DNA of 64,000 nucleotides from Isoetes taiwanensis (taxonomy: Eukaryota > Streptophyta > Lycopodiopsida > Isoetales > Isoetaceae). The DNA is taken from the NCBI GenBank assembly GCA_021234155.1, contig JAJEKV010000028.1:186001-250000 (forward strand). The letters are read 5' to 3'. The position numbers and the translations under genes were made by a program. Positions 11,228-23,950 of the stretch are shown one piece after another. The stretch's first letter is position 1, and every line of letters begins with the position of its first letter. The notes beneath the pieces are model-generated. The model had not been told where the DNA came from. It did not search any database and saw only the letters and a list, made by a program, of their open reading frames with translations.

Positions 11228-11475
11228 AAGTTCCATCACCTTGGATATTATAGACTTGAACAGTAGCTGGTAGCTATTGTCATCTATGCCATCATGTAAT
11301 GGCACATTAAGAGAGTAATATTTCCCTTTCCCATAACCAACATCTCGAAGATCTCCTGTCCCTGGAAAATAATCTCCAAACTTATGAAATGAAACTGTCA
11401 TGACTCGATCTGTTGCGTAGAAGGCTTCCTCTACACCATCACCGTGACGTATGTTAATGTCACATAACGGACACG
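11228..11475 (-). pseudogene. Histone deacetylase (HDA6/RPD3 class) pseudogene, middle exon
   Basis: Minus-strand translation matches class I histone deacetylases: [41 protein letters not shown] and DGIDD. These enzymes remove acetyl groups from histone lysines with an active-site zinc. Here the zinc-binding DIDxHH motif reads DINIRH, so two metal ligands (Asp to Asn, His to Arg) are lost. A 1 nt deletion precedes it, and the expected AG acceptor at the exon edge reads AA. Homology stops after KVMEL at about 11228, and the later zinc ligand region is absent. The upstream exon lies at 15770-16206. A dead fragment. Confidence 0.85.
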
Positions 11476-11643
11476 TTGTAATAATAGACAAGTTCTGTGA
11501 CGTATGGATGAAATTTTTTTATGCTTCATAGCAAATAGATAAAAGTGGCAAGAGTCAAAACAAAGTCTTAGATCCCATGCATGCCTTGTTTCTATTTATC
11601 CTATGCATTGTAGGCATATACCCTTCTACACTTTATGTCTACT

Positions 11644-11799
11644 AGACATTGAAAACGTTGTAACTCTACATGAATAACTGAGTAAAAGTTTAGAGTATGA
11701 CTGTTAAAAGAAATTGTTTCCGTGGCATTTGAAGTTAAACGCATATAAATATAGAGACATCATTTAAAGGATTGCAACCATCTAAGTTGAAATTGCCTG
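11644..11799. repeat. Duplicated HDAC intron segment, copy 1
   Basis: This segment is nearly the same as 15558-15691, including GTTGTAACTCTACATGAATA and GGATTGCAACCATCTAAGTT. The two copies are in direct orientation and bracket the inserted block that contains the LINE and the Ca2+-ATPase pseudogene. Copy 1 has about 20 extra bases (around 11721-11745). Confidence 0.85.
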
Positions 11800-13545
11800 G
11801 ACAACTGAGTCCGTGCATCCATAACCTCCTGGAGCTATGACCCCAACAAACCCACGGACGCCGTATTCAACAACTCATGCAACGGTTGACCGGGCACTAG
11901 TAATCGAACATACTGCCCTCTGATATGGGCAAACGCTGGGCAGATCTGGAGGGCATGACATTCATCCTCAATGGCGCCCTGGTGGCAACACTGACAAAGG
12001 CTTTGCTCTCGTGCTTCCCGAGCCCAACGTCTTGTCTCAATACGAAGCCGATGTGCACCCGTGCGAATGGAAGCCATAAGTCTGCACTTCTTCATGGGCA
12101 ACTGGGTGTATAAGTACTTGTGTGGGCCTCTCGTGAGCCTGGGATTGACTTGCTGCTGATAGTGTGCCAGCTTAACGTGCGTCAGAGCATCTGCATCCCA
12201 GAGCTTGCGAAGGAAAGTAGCATCTAGGTACAACTTAAGTGCCTTGTGATCTTTCTTTGTCCTTACATGTACACATCTGTTTGCCTCTACACCCCAACGT
12301 GAGAACCACTGAGCTTGCTTGTCCTTCCAGCAGGCTTTCAGGCGTTGGGGACCCATCGCCATGGCCAAAGCAAGGTTGGGCAAACGTGTATCACCCATAG
12401 CGACCACCTTCTGAAAGTAAATGATATGGCGTTCCAATGTAGCCTGTTGAAAGGGGCAGAAAACCTATCTCCTGGAGTAGGATCTGGTATGGAACTGTGG
12501 ACTTTACCCCAAGGGCTCGTGCCAAGAAGGCTTTCTGCACCTGCTCGAGGTCATTCCAGGTGTTGAGGGATATCACCGGACCCCATACTTCTGCCCCATA
12601 TAAGAGGAGTGGCTCGACCAATGCCCGAAATAAGTGTGACTAGTGGCCCCAGGCATACAACTCTGCATTGTGGCTGTTGTTCTACATGGCATAGAGTGCT
12701 TTCCAACCTGCCGTGACCCGCAACCTGATGGCAGCATCCCAATGGGTGGTAGTAGAGAACTCGATCCCCAAGTACTTGTAGGTCGGAGCCACCTCTACAT
12801 CCTGTCCCTGGTAAGTGAATGAGGGAAGCCTTGGCTGACGGGATGATGAGACTAGCAGCACCCTAGTTTTGGCCAAGTTAACTCGCATGCCGGTGAATCG
12901 GCAAAAAGTGTCGAGAGCATCCAGGTGACGTTGCATGTCCCCTGGAGTATAGGCCAGGAGGTTGACATCGTCAGCATATATGAGTTGCCGGATTGTATGA
13001 TGCATGAGATGGGCGCCCGCACCTCCATGCTCAGAGAGCCAATCTTCCAGCTGGTCAATGTACAGGCCAAAGAGTGTGGGGGAGAGGGGGCAACCTTGAC
13101 GCACTCCAATACTACTGATTACCGGCTGTCTTGACGATGTGATGCGGCCTGAGCATGCCTCTTACAGCCTATACACTACATTTTGCAAGTCAAGGGGAGT
13201 CCCCAGCTGCTGCAGTCTATCCCATAACCTGTCCCGGGGCACTGTGTCAAAAGCTTTTGCGAAATCCACGAAACAACAGTACAGGTTTTGTCGGTGATTC
13301 CTGCTAAGGAAAACCTCTGGTAGAAGCAGAATCACCGACTCCATAGCTGTGATTTTGACTCCATAGCAGAATCCGCCTTGCCAGTTAGCGAGTTTGCACA
13401 CCGGCCGCCCAACAACACTGGTGATCGCCAGTTTACAGGCAACAATAAGTTTGTAGCAGTTTTTGGCATATCCTAGGTATATTCCAGCATATACTTAGAA
13501 TATGCCGGAAACTCACATGAGCAAGGGTTTGCCCCCGGCAATCCA
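11800..13545 (-). mobile_element. LINE fragment (copy A), reverse transcriptase to C-terminal zinc knuckle
   Basis: Minus-strand frames give a non-LTR reverse transcriptase: FVDFAKAFDTVPRDRLWDRL, RQGCPLSPTLFGLYIDQLED, and the catalytic YADD box, followed by the thumb (YKYLGIEFSTTT). A C-terminal CxxC...H...C knuckle (CQCCHQGAIEDECHALQICP) typical of LINE ORF2 proteins follows. Frames are broken at about 13401/13104, 12680 and 12440. The 5' part (endonuclease) is missing, and the 3' end stops abruptly at the duplicated HDAC intron (11799) without a 3' UTR. It is nearly identical to copy B (17640-19347). Confidence 0.9.
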
Positions 13546-14396
13546 AAAATATAAGTCCACAAAACAAGATCTTATCTCACAAATGATAAAAGCAGGACCA
13601 TATTCCTAGCCCCTCAAACACCACGGCTAACCCAAAGTATTATTTTATTCTCTTTCTTGCTTGCAAGTACAAATATAGCCGCCCTTGCTACCGCAAATTT
13701 AGCCCTTCATCATGCTCTTTCCTCTCCATATTCTCCGAATTTTTCTAAAACGTTAAACATTGTGACCACAATATCTCCCGATTTTTTCTCCAACGTTAAA
13801 CATCGTGACCACATGAAAATGTTCTATACATCAATAAATGTGTTGAACACCACTCCTTTATATGCTGCATGCATTGTATTTTGTCCTGTTTATTATTGTA
13901 TGCATAAATGGCATGTCCACATGAATGTGAGCTTTGCTATCTATCTATCTATGATCAGGTTACCCATTTCACCAAAATCTCCTAAATATACGATGAATGT
14001 GGGCAAGCAGCGAATTTCCTCTTTAATTAAAATATTTATCCATAAGAGTAAAAATGTTGCTTAAAAACACAAAGTTCTACCAGATAGATATAACATTTCG
14101 ATTCGTTTCTAAAAGCAAACCTAGTAACACTAAAATACCATACCAAGCTAACATCTCATGGAGTTGTTTCAAGAAAATACCAATCCTTGAAAAGATTTCC
14201 AAATTTTACTTTCTTTGTTATAAGAGAAAATATCCTCCAATTTTCGATGGCTTACTGTTTGTTGAGCAATGTGATGATTCAGCACAAAGATATTTGTATA
14301 ATTTCTCACCTGTTGCACTAGAATTGATGTGGCTGCTATTGCTTCTCATTCGAGAGGTTTCAACAGCAAAAAAATAATTTCGTAAAGCCAGTTGCT
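13546..14396. other. Unassigned stretch between LINE and Ca2+-ATPase pseudogene
   Basis: Contains AT-rich sequence and a short duplicated motif of about 15 bp (GATTTTTTCTCCAACGTTAAACAT-like, near 13735 and 13780). No gene recognised. The part next to 14396 is probably the 3' UTR/downstream flank of the minus-strand Ca2+-ATPase pseudogene. Confidence 0.35.
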
Positions 14397-15448
<1,052 letters not shown>

Positions 15449-15557
15449 TCAACATCAAATAACCTGATCTGCCAGTCATCAATAAGAAAATGTAAAAGTT
15501 ACTGAATAAAAGCCTTCATGTTAATGGATCGCCCTTCTGCAACAACTGACACTATTG

Positions 15558-15691
15558 TAGACATTAAAGACGTTGTAACTCTACATGAATAACTCAGTAA
15601 AAATTTAGAGTATGACTGTTAAAAGAAATTGTTCGCATATAAATACAGAGACATCATTTAAAGGATTGCAACCATCTAAGTTGAAATTGCC
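15558..15691. repeat. Duplicated HDAC intron segment, copy 2
   Basis: Direct repeat of 11644-11799. It lies next to the HDAC first-exon fragment and is probably the original intron location. Confidence 0.85.
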
Positions 15692-15769
15692 TAGAGCATA
15701 GGAGCATAGCATAAAGAAATTAAAACTCAAAAACCTATTTTCCTTGGGCTGGAACCTAAGGACTCATAC

Positions 15770-16206
15770 CTCGTGGTACTTTAAAAGTTCCAAAATTCCG
15801 AGCACGATGTCATTGATGTAGGACGTAGCAAAACCCGGATGCTTCGCACTTTTTTGCATGATGTAGTCCACCAGCCCAATTGATAGCAATATCAGCATGC
15901 CCCAGACTAAGCTTGACTACGATTCCAATACATCCACCAGCAGATATTTGACAAAACGGAAACAACCCATCAAAAACTGGACAATCATCTCCCACATTAA
16001 ATCTTTACAGGGCTTTGCCATGCTCGTTTTGGATCTCTGGTGTTATGTTTTTCAAAAATTCAACATAATCTTCAGAACGGCCGATAAGGCTTTATAGGAT
16101 GACCCTGTCCATAATAGTAGTTACCCACATCAGGATCATAAAAGTATGTCACTCTACGCTTCAATCCTTCAGGTCCGACTGTTAAGGAATTACCATTCCC
16201 ATCCAT
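15770..16206 (-). pseudogene. Histone deacetylase (HDA6/RPD3 class) pseudogene, 5' exon
   Basis: The minus strand starts with ATG and reads [20 protein letters not shown] and [13 protein letters not shown]. It then jumps, with about 30 or more residues deleted, to DYVEFLKNITPEIQ, a TAA, then [34 protein letters not shown] and SGFCYV. A 7 nt insertion shifts the frame just before [12 protein letters not shown]. It ends at a GAG/GTATG donor (15770). The substrate-channel HH pair (GGLHHAKK) survives, but the gene carries a deletion, a stop and a frameshift. The order and strand match the 11228-11475 exon. The family match is to plant HDA6-like enzymes; assignment to a specific member is less certain. 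Confidence 0.9.
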
Positions 16207-16244
16207 GCCTTAAGACTATGTTGTTGAAAACAGGCTTCTTGCGA

Positions 16245-16490
16245 CTCCTGTGGCCAGACATGCAGAATCATTGACTCCATAACTGTGATTTTGACTCCAT
16301 AGCATAATCCGCCTTGCCGGTTAGCGCAGTTTGCACACCGGCCGCCCAACAACGCTGGTGACCGCCAGTTTACTGGCAACAATAAGTTTGTAGCAGTTTC
16401 CGGTGAGGTATATTCCAGCACATACTTAGAATATGCCAAAAACTCACATAAACAAGGGTTTGCCCCTCTAGGGGCAACCCAAAAATGACC
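16245..16490 (-). mobile_element. LINE fragment (piece C), start of the RT domain
   Basis: Matches 13340-13545 of LINE copy A on the same strand, including ANRQGGLCYGVKITVMES and the upstream stretch. It begins at the point where copy B (19347) stops, namely directly after a GCAG tetranucleotide, so B and C together would make one continuous copy. It lies directly upstream of the HDAC ATG. Confidence 0.8.
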
Positions 16491-17639
16491 ATCAGTTGTA
16501 AAAACTATTGTAAGAATGTGCATTTTGATAATTTTTTAAATACAAAGGGCTATTTGGGTAAATACTTAAGAATTAAGGGCATCTTAGGAATTTCAAAAAT
16601 AAAAGGGCTTTTTCGGAATTAAGTCAATAACTACGGTTAGTTTGGTGAATTTTATATTAAGCTAATTATTATCAGAGATGTGATATAGGGTGCAATATAT
16701 ATCTTGCCCCATAGACTATATTAAGGAAATCATTTTTCATGCAGCGTGAAAGTACGTGGGCATACATAAGAAGCTCTTTCAAACTAGACAACTAGCATGT
16801 GGTAGTCTTGTCACACTATGTATGCCAAATGTGAGAGCTTGGAGGAGGCATTTACCAAGCGAGATGTGACATCATGGGGAGCAATGACTGTAGGGTATGC
16901 TCAGTAGGATGAGGGTTGTCACCTTATCTCCCTATATATATGATTACTATTAAAGCTCGTTTAGGAGCCAATTTGGTTTCAGAATCTCCAAATCCAGATA
17001 ATGCTGTAGCAGGAAAATAGGCTGCAGAATGGCAAGGAATGGAGAAATATGCCACAGAAATTATAATTGAAGGAGCCCAGATTCTGCAGATGGAAAACAG
17101 TCTCTGTTAGAAGCTCTGTGATGAATTTCAGATTAAACCTAGAAGTCTGATTTATTCAAGCTTTGGAGATCCTGAATAATCGATCATGTGTAAGCCCTAT
17201 TTTCTCACAAATGCAGCAATAAACTCCGTTGATACAGAAATCAAGATGCTCCCCGATGTAAGCAAACTCCATGCAGCCACAGAATTCAATATGGCTCCAA
17301 GACTTACTCAACGATAGAGCAGTAGATTCGAAGCTCTGGCTCCAGAAAGTTTTTGGAGAGGCCGAAGAATATGGCACAGGAGACCCATCACTCGAATAGA
17401 AGCATGAGGCAGAAGTCACGCATGGCACAGATTTAGAGGCCGAATTTGGGGAACAAATGCAGTGGCCGGATTTGTGGAACCCTGATGTATGGCAAGGTGT
17501 GAAGCAGATGCTCAATTTCCTTGATTGTTTCATGCAGCATGCAGACGGCTATGAAGCAGGGGGAGCAGTATTAATTTAATATCGCTTCAGGATATATGTC
17601 ATATTTCAAGTATTTCTTTCATTTTTTAAGAATAGAATA
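16491..17639. other. Mostly unassigned stretch with one PPR remnant
   Basis: Apart from the PPR remnant at 16812-16907, I recognise no domain. On the plus strand, 17390-17545 has a fairly protein-like frame (EAEFGEQMQWPDLWNPDVWQ), with stops nearby. On the minus strand an open frame runs 17156-17533, serine- and cysteine-rich, with no known domain. Confidence 0.3.
16812..16907 (+). pseudogene. PPR protein fragment
   Basis: The plus strand reads HTMYAKCESLEEA, then KRDVTSWGAMTVGYAQ, then a stop. This is the signature of plant P/L/S-type pentatricopeptide repeats (organelle RNA-binding proteins). The normal residues between EEA and the next repeat are missing. A tiny decayed fragment. Confidence 0.75.
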
Positions 17640-19347
17640 GAATAGAATAGATTTTTAGCGTGAACGGAGACCGACTAGCCTATGGGACCCAAACAAAAAG
17701 AGAGCAGCAAACGTATTACTCACAGGATTAAAAAACCCCCGCCCCGAAGGGTTTTCGCGGGAAAAACCTTAGCAGTAATAAGTCTGCTGGCATGCTGTAC
17801 AATTGTGTAGGACAGTTCAATGCCATCCCGGAAGACACAACTGAGTCCGTGCATCCATAACCTCCTGGAGGTATGACCCCAACAAACCCACGGACGCCGT
17901 ATTCAACAACTCATGCAACGGTTGTCCGGGCACTAGTAATCGAACATACTGCCCTCTGATATGGGCAAACGATGTGCAGATCTGGAGGGCATGACATTCA
18001 TCCTCAATGGCGCCCTGGTGGCAACACTGGCAAAGGCTTTGCTCTCGTGCTTCCCGAGCCCAACGTCCTGTCTCAATACGAAGGCGATGTGCAGCCGTGC
18101 GAATGGAAGCCATAAGTCTGCGCTTCTTCATGGGCAACTGGGTGTATAAGTACTGGTGTGGGCCTCTCGTGAGCCTGGGATTGACTTGCTGCTGATAGTG
18201 TGCCAGCTTAACGTGCGTCAGAGCATCTGCATCCCAGAGCTTGCGAAGGAAAGTAGCATCTAGGTACAACTTAAGTGCCTTGTGATCTTTCTTTGTCCTT
18301 AGATGTACACATCTGTTTGCCTGTACACCCCAACGTGAGAACCACTGAGCTTGCTTGTCCTTCCAGCAGGCTTTCAGGCATTGGGGACCCATCGCCATGG
18401 CCAAAGCAAGGTTGGGCAAACGTGTATCACCCATAGCGACCACCTTCTGAAAGTAAATGATATGGCGTTCCAATGCAGCCCGTTGAAGGGGCAGAAAACC
18501 TGTCTCCTGGAGTAGGATCTAGTATGGAACTGTGGACTTTACCCCAAGGGCTCGTGCCAAGAAGGCTTTCTGCACCTGCTCGAGGTCATTCCAGGTGTTG
18601 AGGGATATCACCGGACCCCATACTTCTGCCCCATATAAGAGGACCGGCTCGACCAATGCCCGAAATAAGTGTGACTAGTGGCCCCAGGCATACAACTCTG
18701 ACTTGTGGCTGTTGTTCTACATGGCATAGACTACTTTCCAACCTGCCGTGACCCGCAACCTGATGGCAACATCCCAATGGGTGGTAGTAGAGAACTCGAT
18801 CCCCAAGTACTTGTAGGTCGGAGCCACCTCTACATCCTGTCCCTGGTAAGTGAATGAGGGAAGCCTTGGCTGACGGGATGATGAGACTAGCAGCACCCTA
18901 GTTTTGGCCAAGTTAACTCGCATGCCGGTGAATCGGCAAAAAGTGTCAAGAGCATCCAGGTGACGTTGCATGTCCTCTGGAGTATAGGCCAGGAGGTTGA
19001 CATCGTCAGCATATGTCGGATTGTGTGATGCATGAGATGGGTTCCCGCACCTCCATGCTCATAGAGCCAATCTTCCAGCTGGTCAATGTACAGGCCAAAG
19101 AGTGTGGGGGAGAGGGGGCAACCTTGACGCACTCCAATACAATTGATTACCGGATGTCTTGACGATGCCTGAGCATGCCTCTTACAGCCTATACACTGCA
19201 TTCTGCAAGTCAAGGGGAGTCCCCAGCTGCTGCAGTCTGTCCCATAATCTGTCTCGGGGCACTGTGTCAAAAGCTTTTGCGAAATCCACGAAACCACAGT
19301 ACATGTTTTGTCGGTGATTCCTGCTAAGGAAAACCTCTGGTAGAAGC
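17640..19347 (-). mobile_element. LINE fragment (copy B) with intact 3' end
   Basis: Close copy of LINE A. The minus strand has SRNHRQNMYCGFVDFAKAFD-like sequence, RQGCPLSPTLFGLYIDQLED, a small deletion just after the YADD-encoding region (19010-19020), and the C-terminal zinc knuckle frame at 17817-18473. Unlike A, it continues past the ORF into a 3' UTR with a GC-rich stretch (about 17735-17765) and ends in a (TATTC)n tail on the minus strand (17630-17655). The ORF is interrupted at about 18480-18720 and 18971. Its 5' limit is a GCAG breakpoint. Confidence 0.88.
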
Positions 19348-20180
19348 AGGCAATTCTGCGTGAATGTCCATATGCATTCAAAAAGATGAATTTTTAAAGA
19401 AGTGAAAATGTGCCTAGAGGCCAGGCGTGAAGAATTGTTGAAGCATATTAAAGTGATGCAGACTTAAATGGATTCAAAGGATTTCATATATTATATTCCA
19501 GTGGTAACGCAGATGACAAGTCCTTTCGTGTAATGAGAGAACATGATGAAAAGGACGAGTCTCAAGAAAATCAAAGTATGAGCTATGCAAACCTTATAAA
19601 GCTTTTATTTGTGCTTACGAAGACTAGTGGCCAAGCGCAATTGGCCTGAAGGCTGTGGCCTCAAGACGAAGAAGATTTCTGGATAAGCCAAGCCTAAATT
19701 ACATGGTCTTAGTATGAGTAACTGGTTAGGAAATTATTAACTAACTAGTTATAGGACATTAGTACGTATCCAGCAAGGAGTGGATGAGGATCCAGTATCG
19801 TATCTTATTATCTTCAGATGCAAGATTAAGGGGGAGAAATGCACTACAATGTAATCATGCATCCTCAGCTCTCCTTAATGGGGTATAGATGTATAGAGTC
19901 AAATTGAATTTTCTAGATGGAGTTACAGGATTCCCTACACCATCGAAAGGTGAGCAGTTTACATGGCCACCTAGATGAGCCCAGTTTGAGCAGATTGACA
20001 ACTAAGGGAAGTTTAATTTAAAGAGTCTACAAGTTTAAATTCCTTATGTTAAGGAAAATAGCAGTTGCCTCTAGTTCATCTAGAGATGAGCAGTTTCAAG
20101 CTCATTTAGATGGCTCCAGTTGAGAGCAGTTAGGGGATAGAAAGGAAATTTAAATTTACACTTTCATTGATCTATTGATC
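19348..20180. other. Possible copia 3' internal remnant
   Basis: No domain is readable. Two polypurine runs of the Ty1/copia kind occur (TTAAGGGGGAGAAATG near 19828 and TCAAGGGGGAGTGTTG at 20179). Segments around 19950 and 20085 share the motif GAGCAGTTT...CA..TAGATG.GCCCAGTT.GAGCAG, which suggests an internal duplication. Confidence 0.35.
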
Positions 20181-20189
20181 AAGGGGGAG

Positions 20190-20383
20190 TGTTGCAAATA
20201 TGATCGTAATAGATCAATAAGTGCTTATGTGGCAAGCTAACTAGACTGTCAAGCTGGCGATCCAGGCCACGAGGCACATCTCATGTGAAGAGCCACAGTT
20301 TCCATATTTATGTATAGCCACGATGGGGGCTTTTCCCATCCTCGTTAAATAGATTCATCTCCCAGTTTTCCTATTTGTTCACA
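20190..20383 (+). mobile_element. Candidate Ty1/copia 3' LTR
   Basis: A purine tract AAGGGGGAG at 20181-20189 is followed at once by TGTTGC and, 194 bp later, by an ACA end. This is the usual layout of a polypurine tract and a TGT...ACA long terminal repeat. A TATTTATGTATA promoter-like motif lies inside. The partner LTR is not in the window, so the call rests on layout only. Confidence 0.4.
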
Positions 20384-23300
20384 TGTTGATGGGAGTACTG
20401 GCCAAGGAAAATCCATTGGGGCTAAGGACATTTGTGGACAATCATTCAAGAAGCTTGAAGGGTGTCCCTCTCAACTGGTTTGGAGTGGCAATTCGGCCTG
20501 ATGCCTCAGTCAACCTCGTTTTAGCAAATGGATTAGAAAGGATCTTCCACCAACTACAAATAGCATCTATAATGCTCCTTTCTTCATTCAAAAAGACAAC
20601 AAGTCCGACATATGAAGATTATCTCCAAGGATATGCAAATGCCAAAACCTCAATATCTTTTGTATCTGTATTACCAAATATTGCCGAAATTAGGGCGGGG
20701 GAACAAGTAGGCAACAAGGTTATGATGCAGATAGACCATGATAAGTAGATGAGTACTTAGTAAACTTGGTGGCATTCTCGGTTGATGGCATTTGGACAGT
20801 TCAGTATTTTTATTTGAATGAAATAGCGAGTTGATATGATGCTCTCGTCCTCAGGCATCAGTTATGTCCTTTTGAGTCACTTAAGTCCCTTGGCAATAAT
20901 TTCTTCCTCATAATATTTAATAACAGGAGGATGTCACTAAGTTAGTTTCTAGGGGACTTGATACATTGGGTGGCATGACAGTCATTTTTCAGACTTATTG
21001 CCCAGGCTTCTCTGTTGACATGCTTTTAAAGGCTAAACTACCTTGCTGATTCCGAATTCTTGACTTGTCGTCGGGCTTGCTTGTTTTAAAGCTTTTGGTA
21101 TCCACAACCAATGCTCTGGGCTTCTATATAGCCCATACCATCACAAGGGGGCCCCAGATTTGTGTTGCTCTCGCCATGGATAGAGATTTGCTAGAAGAAG
21201 TATTGATCAAAAGCAGTCTTTTCTCTCATGTTACAAGCTTGAACTCCTCAATGCGAGAGAACTCAATTGATGGTTTCCTTCTCTTAAGTTGCCCTCTAAG
21301 TCCTTCAAATCAATGCCTCCTCCAAAAGGTAGCTGGAGATTCTGTTTATGCTTTGCCTTCTTCAACCAAGGTCCCTAATCCAGCTACTTTTATTGCACAT
21401 CCCTCCCAGCTATCAGCTGATTCACTTTCTTCCAGGCCTCTTGACGTGTTTCAGCACTTAGCCACTGCTTTTGTGAAACCTCTGGTGCCTGCAGTAGCTG
21501 TGCAACATTCCTCGCTCCTCTGCCAGCAAGTGGCTCATATACCTACTCCTCAACCATTCAGTTATCATCGGCATCGACGGTCCCAGTGGTGCCTGCATCT
21601 CCACTAGTAAGTCAGCCTGAGCTGGAGCAGAATGTGATCACTTCACGAAGAAACAAGCACAATCAACAAGTAAGCTGGACATACGAGGTTGATGGAGCAG
21701 TTCCACCTACTATGGACACAGTAATGAAGGTAATCTAGAATCTGCCTCATATGCCTCTCCCGATGGAGATATAGAGATGAGATGTGCCGATTAGCTAGCA
21801 ACGGTGGTGCATGACGGTCTACCCCAACAGGTTCAGAAAGATTCAAAGGGAAGAAATAAAAAAGGTTGTCAGTTGGAATTCAAGGGGACTTAAGTCCTCC
21901 TCCACAAAAAGGGCGCGGGCGTCATTGAGAAATTTAACTCCGCAAATCTTGTGTTTGCAAAGCAGAAATGTCATAGAGGATCCATTAGGATGGGTTGTAA
22001 ATCTTATGGATTGCCAACATGTTGGGTTCGTGGCTATTTTTTATTAGTTTCTAAGGTGGCACTTTCATATCATGATCGCTGGACACCAAAGTAGTTTTTA
22101 TAGCAAAGGATAAGTAGGGCAGTTGGTCGGCCATCAAGTGGAAGCAACATATAAATGTCTATGCATCCAATATGCTTAGCCAGTGGGCATCCATGTAGGT
22201 CGCTTTGAGGAATACACTGAAAATATGGGGAGATAATATATCATGGTTGCTTTTTGGAGATTTTAACATGATTGAGGATAGTGTTGACAAGCTTGATGGT
22301 GATGAGACTATCTCAGATTTTGGGAAAGAGCAATGGGATAAGCTCCACTTTAAGCATGGCTTCCTGGAGATTTTAGATGACCCGGGCTTCACTTGGTGCA
22401 ATGGTGCTCAGGGGAAAGTACATGTTGCAGCTAGGCATGACCGGTGCTAGACCAACGTGTATACTTGACATATGCTACCTTGAATGCATCATAAGAACTA
22501 TGTTCTCCAAACTGTTTCTGACTATCGTCCTCATATCATTGATTTAGTGGATCTCTCCTCTCGTACTTTCGGTAAGACTTATTCAAACTAAATGCTCAGT
22601 ACTTGAAGAATGAGGATTTCATTGCTTAGATGTCATGGCATCTGAGAGTCCAAAGCCATTGATCTAAGCCCAATGAAGAGATTTACGAATGCGCTGGCAA
22701 ATGTTAAGGCCTATGCTAAGCAATGGAGTAGGAACTTTGTATAGCAAGAAAATGCCATTTGAATCAAAAGTACAGTGAGTTGGAGCAGATTAGACTTCAT
22801 GAAGATTCTCATGCTCGAGAAGCAATAGGAATTTGAGTCCAAAAGTATCAAAGCAGATAAAGCGAAAGCAAGCCTGTCATAGCTGAGTCAGGCTGATAGG
22901 TGCACGAAATTTTTTTCCCCAGTCATTCAGTTGTGATACCAAAGTTCGGCTCCCACTTCTATTCGGATGGAGAACGGGGACCATGCCTCCGCATCTGAGC
23001 AAGTGGAGCAGTTTCTTGTCTCGGCATTCCATGTCTTTCTTCAAGAGAAAAGCACTTTTCTTTTAGGAGGGGGCGATGGACATTTATGCCTATTATCTCT
23101 CCTATGTAGCCGAGCAAGAACTCGAGGCTCCTCTCACAGGAGCGGATCTAAAGCCAGCAGTATTCCTGATGGACAAGGACAAGGGTCCAGGCATGGATGA
23201 TATGCCCATTGAATTCTTTTTGTCTTGTTGGGAGTGGACGACCGATGTTATGTCACAAGCATATCAGGATCTGTTGTAGTCTCATCAGCTGGACATGATA

Positions 23301-23950
23301 TTTAACATGGGTCTTATTATCCTGATCCCAACGGTTGAGGAGCCTACTGTAATTTCTCATTGGAGGTCACTTACCCTGCTGCCAGTATTGTATAAGATCA
23401 TAGGAAAAGCATATATAAAAAAGCTATAGAAGGTTTTGTCGATCTCAATTAGTAAAGAGCAGACTGGCTTTCTGCCTGGCAGGCACATTATATAGCTGTG
23501 GTGTAAGAGGGCGTGTATTGAACAAGGAAAACTAGTCGGAGAGTATAGTATATGTCAAATTGAATTTCGCAAAAGTGTATGATAGCATCTCGTGGTTGTT
23601 TATCCGTCACATCATTGGACAAATTAGTTTTTGGTCCCTCTTCCTCCATTCTCTAGAAATTGTTATTGATCTGCTAAAGCAAGGGTTCTTTTTTAAAGGC
23701 GTCCATCATAATTCTTCACGGTGGCAAGGAACATTAGCCGGGGTTGTCCACTTGCCCCATTTCTCTTTACTATCGTAGCCGAGGGACTCACAATTGCTCA
23801 GTAGAGCGATGGACGATGGCCTTGTTGCTGGTTTGGGATAGCCAATGGTTCTAACCAGTTTGCCGATGATACATCTCTTTTGGTGGAGGCTAGCGAGGGG
23901 AATCTTGACACAATCAAACAACTTCTAGATATATTCTCCCGTGCTTTAAA
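20384..23950 (+). mobile_element. Degenerate L1-type LINE
   Basis: The plus-strand frames contain an apurinic endonuclease start (VVSWNSRGLKSSS), then WLLFGDFNMIEDS and a WCN...ARHDRC end. The reverse transcriptase follows: DKDKGPGMDDMPIEFF, RSLTLLPVLYKIIGKAYIKK, EQTGFLPGRHI, VYDSISWLFI, and an ADDTSLL active-site box near 23855. Numerous stops and frameshifts break the frame. 20383-20748 may be the gag-like ORF1 (motif VPLNWFGVAIRPDASVNLVL), but I could not confirm that. This is a different and older family than the minus-strand LINEs in this window. Confidence 0.8.

Noticed and set aside
17156-17533. Minus-strand 125-codon Ser/Cys-rich frame
   Set aside because: No domain, no start context, and the opposite strand reads equally well; left unassigned.
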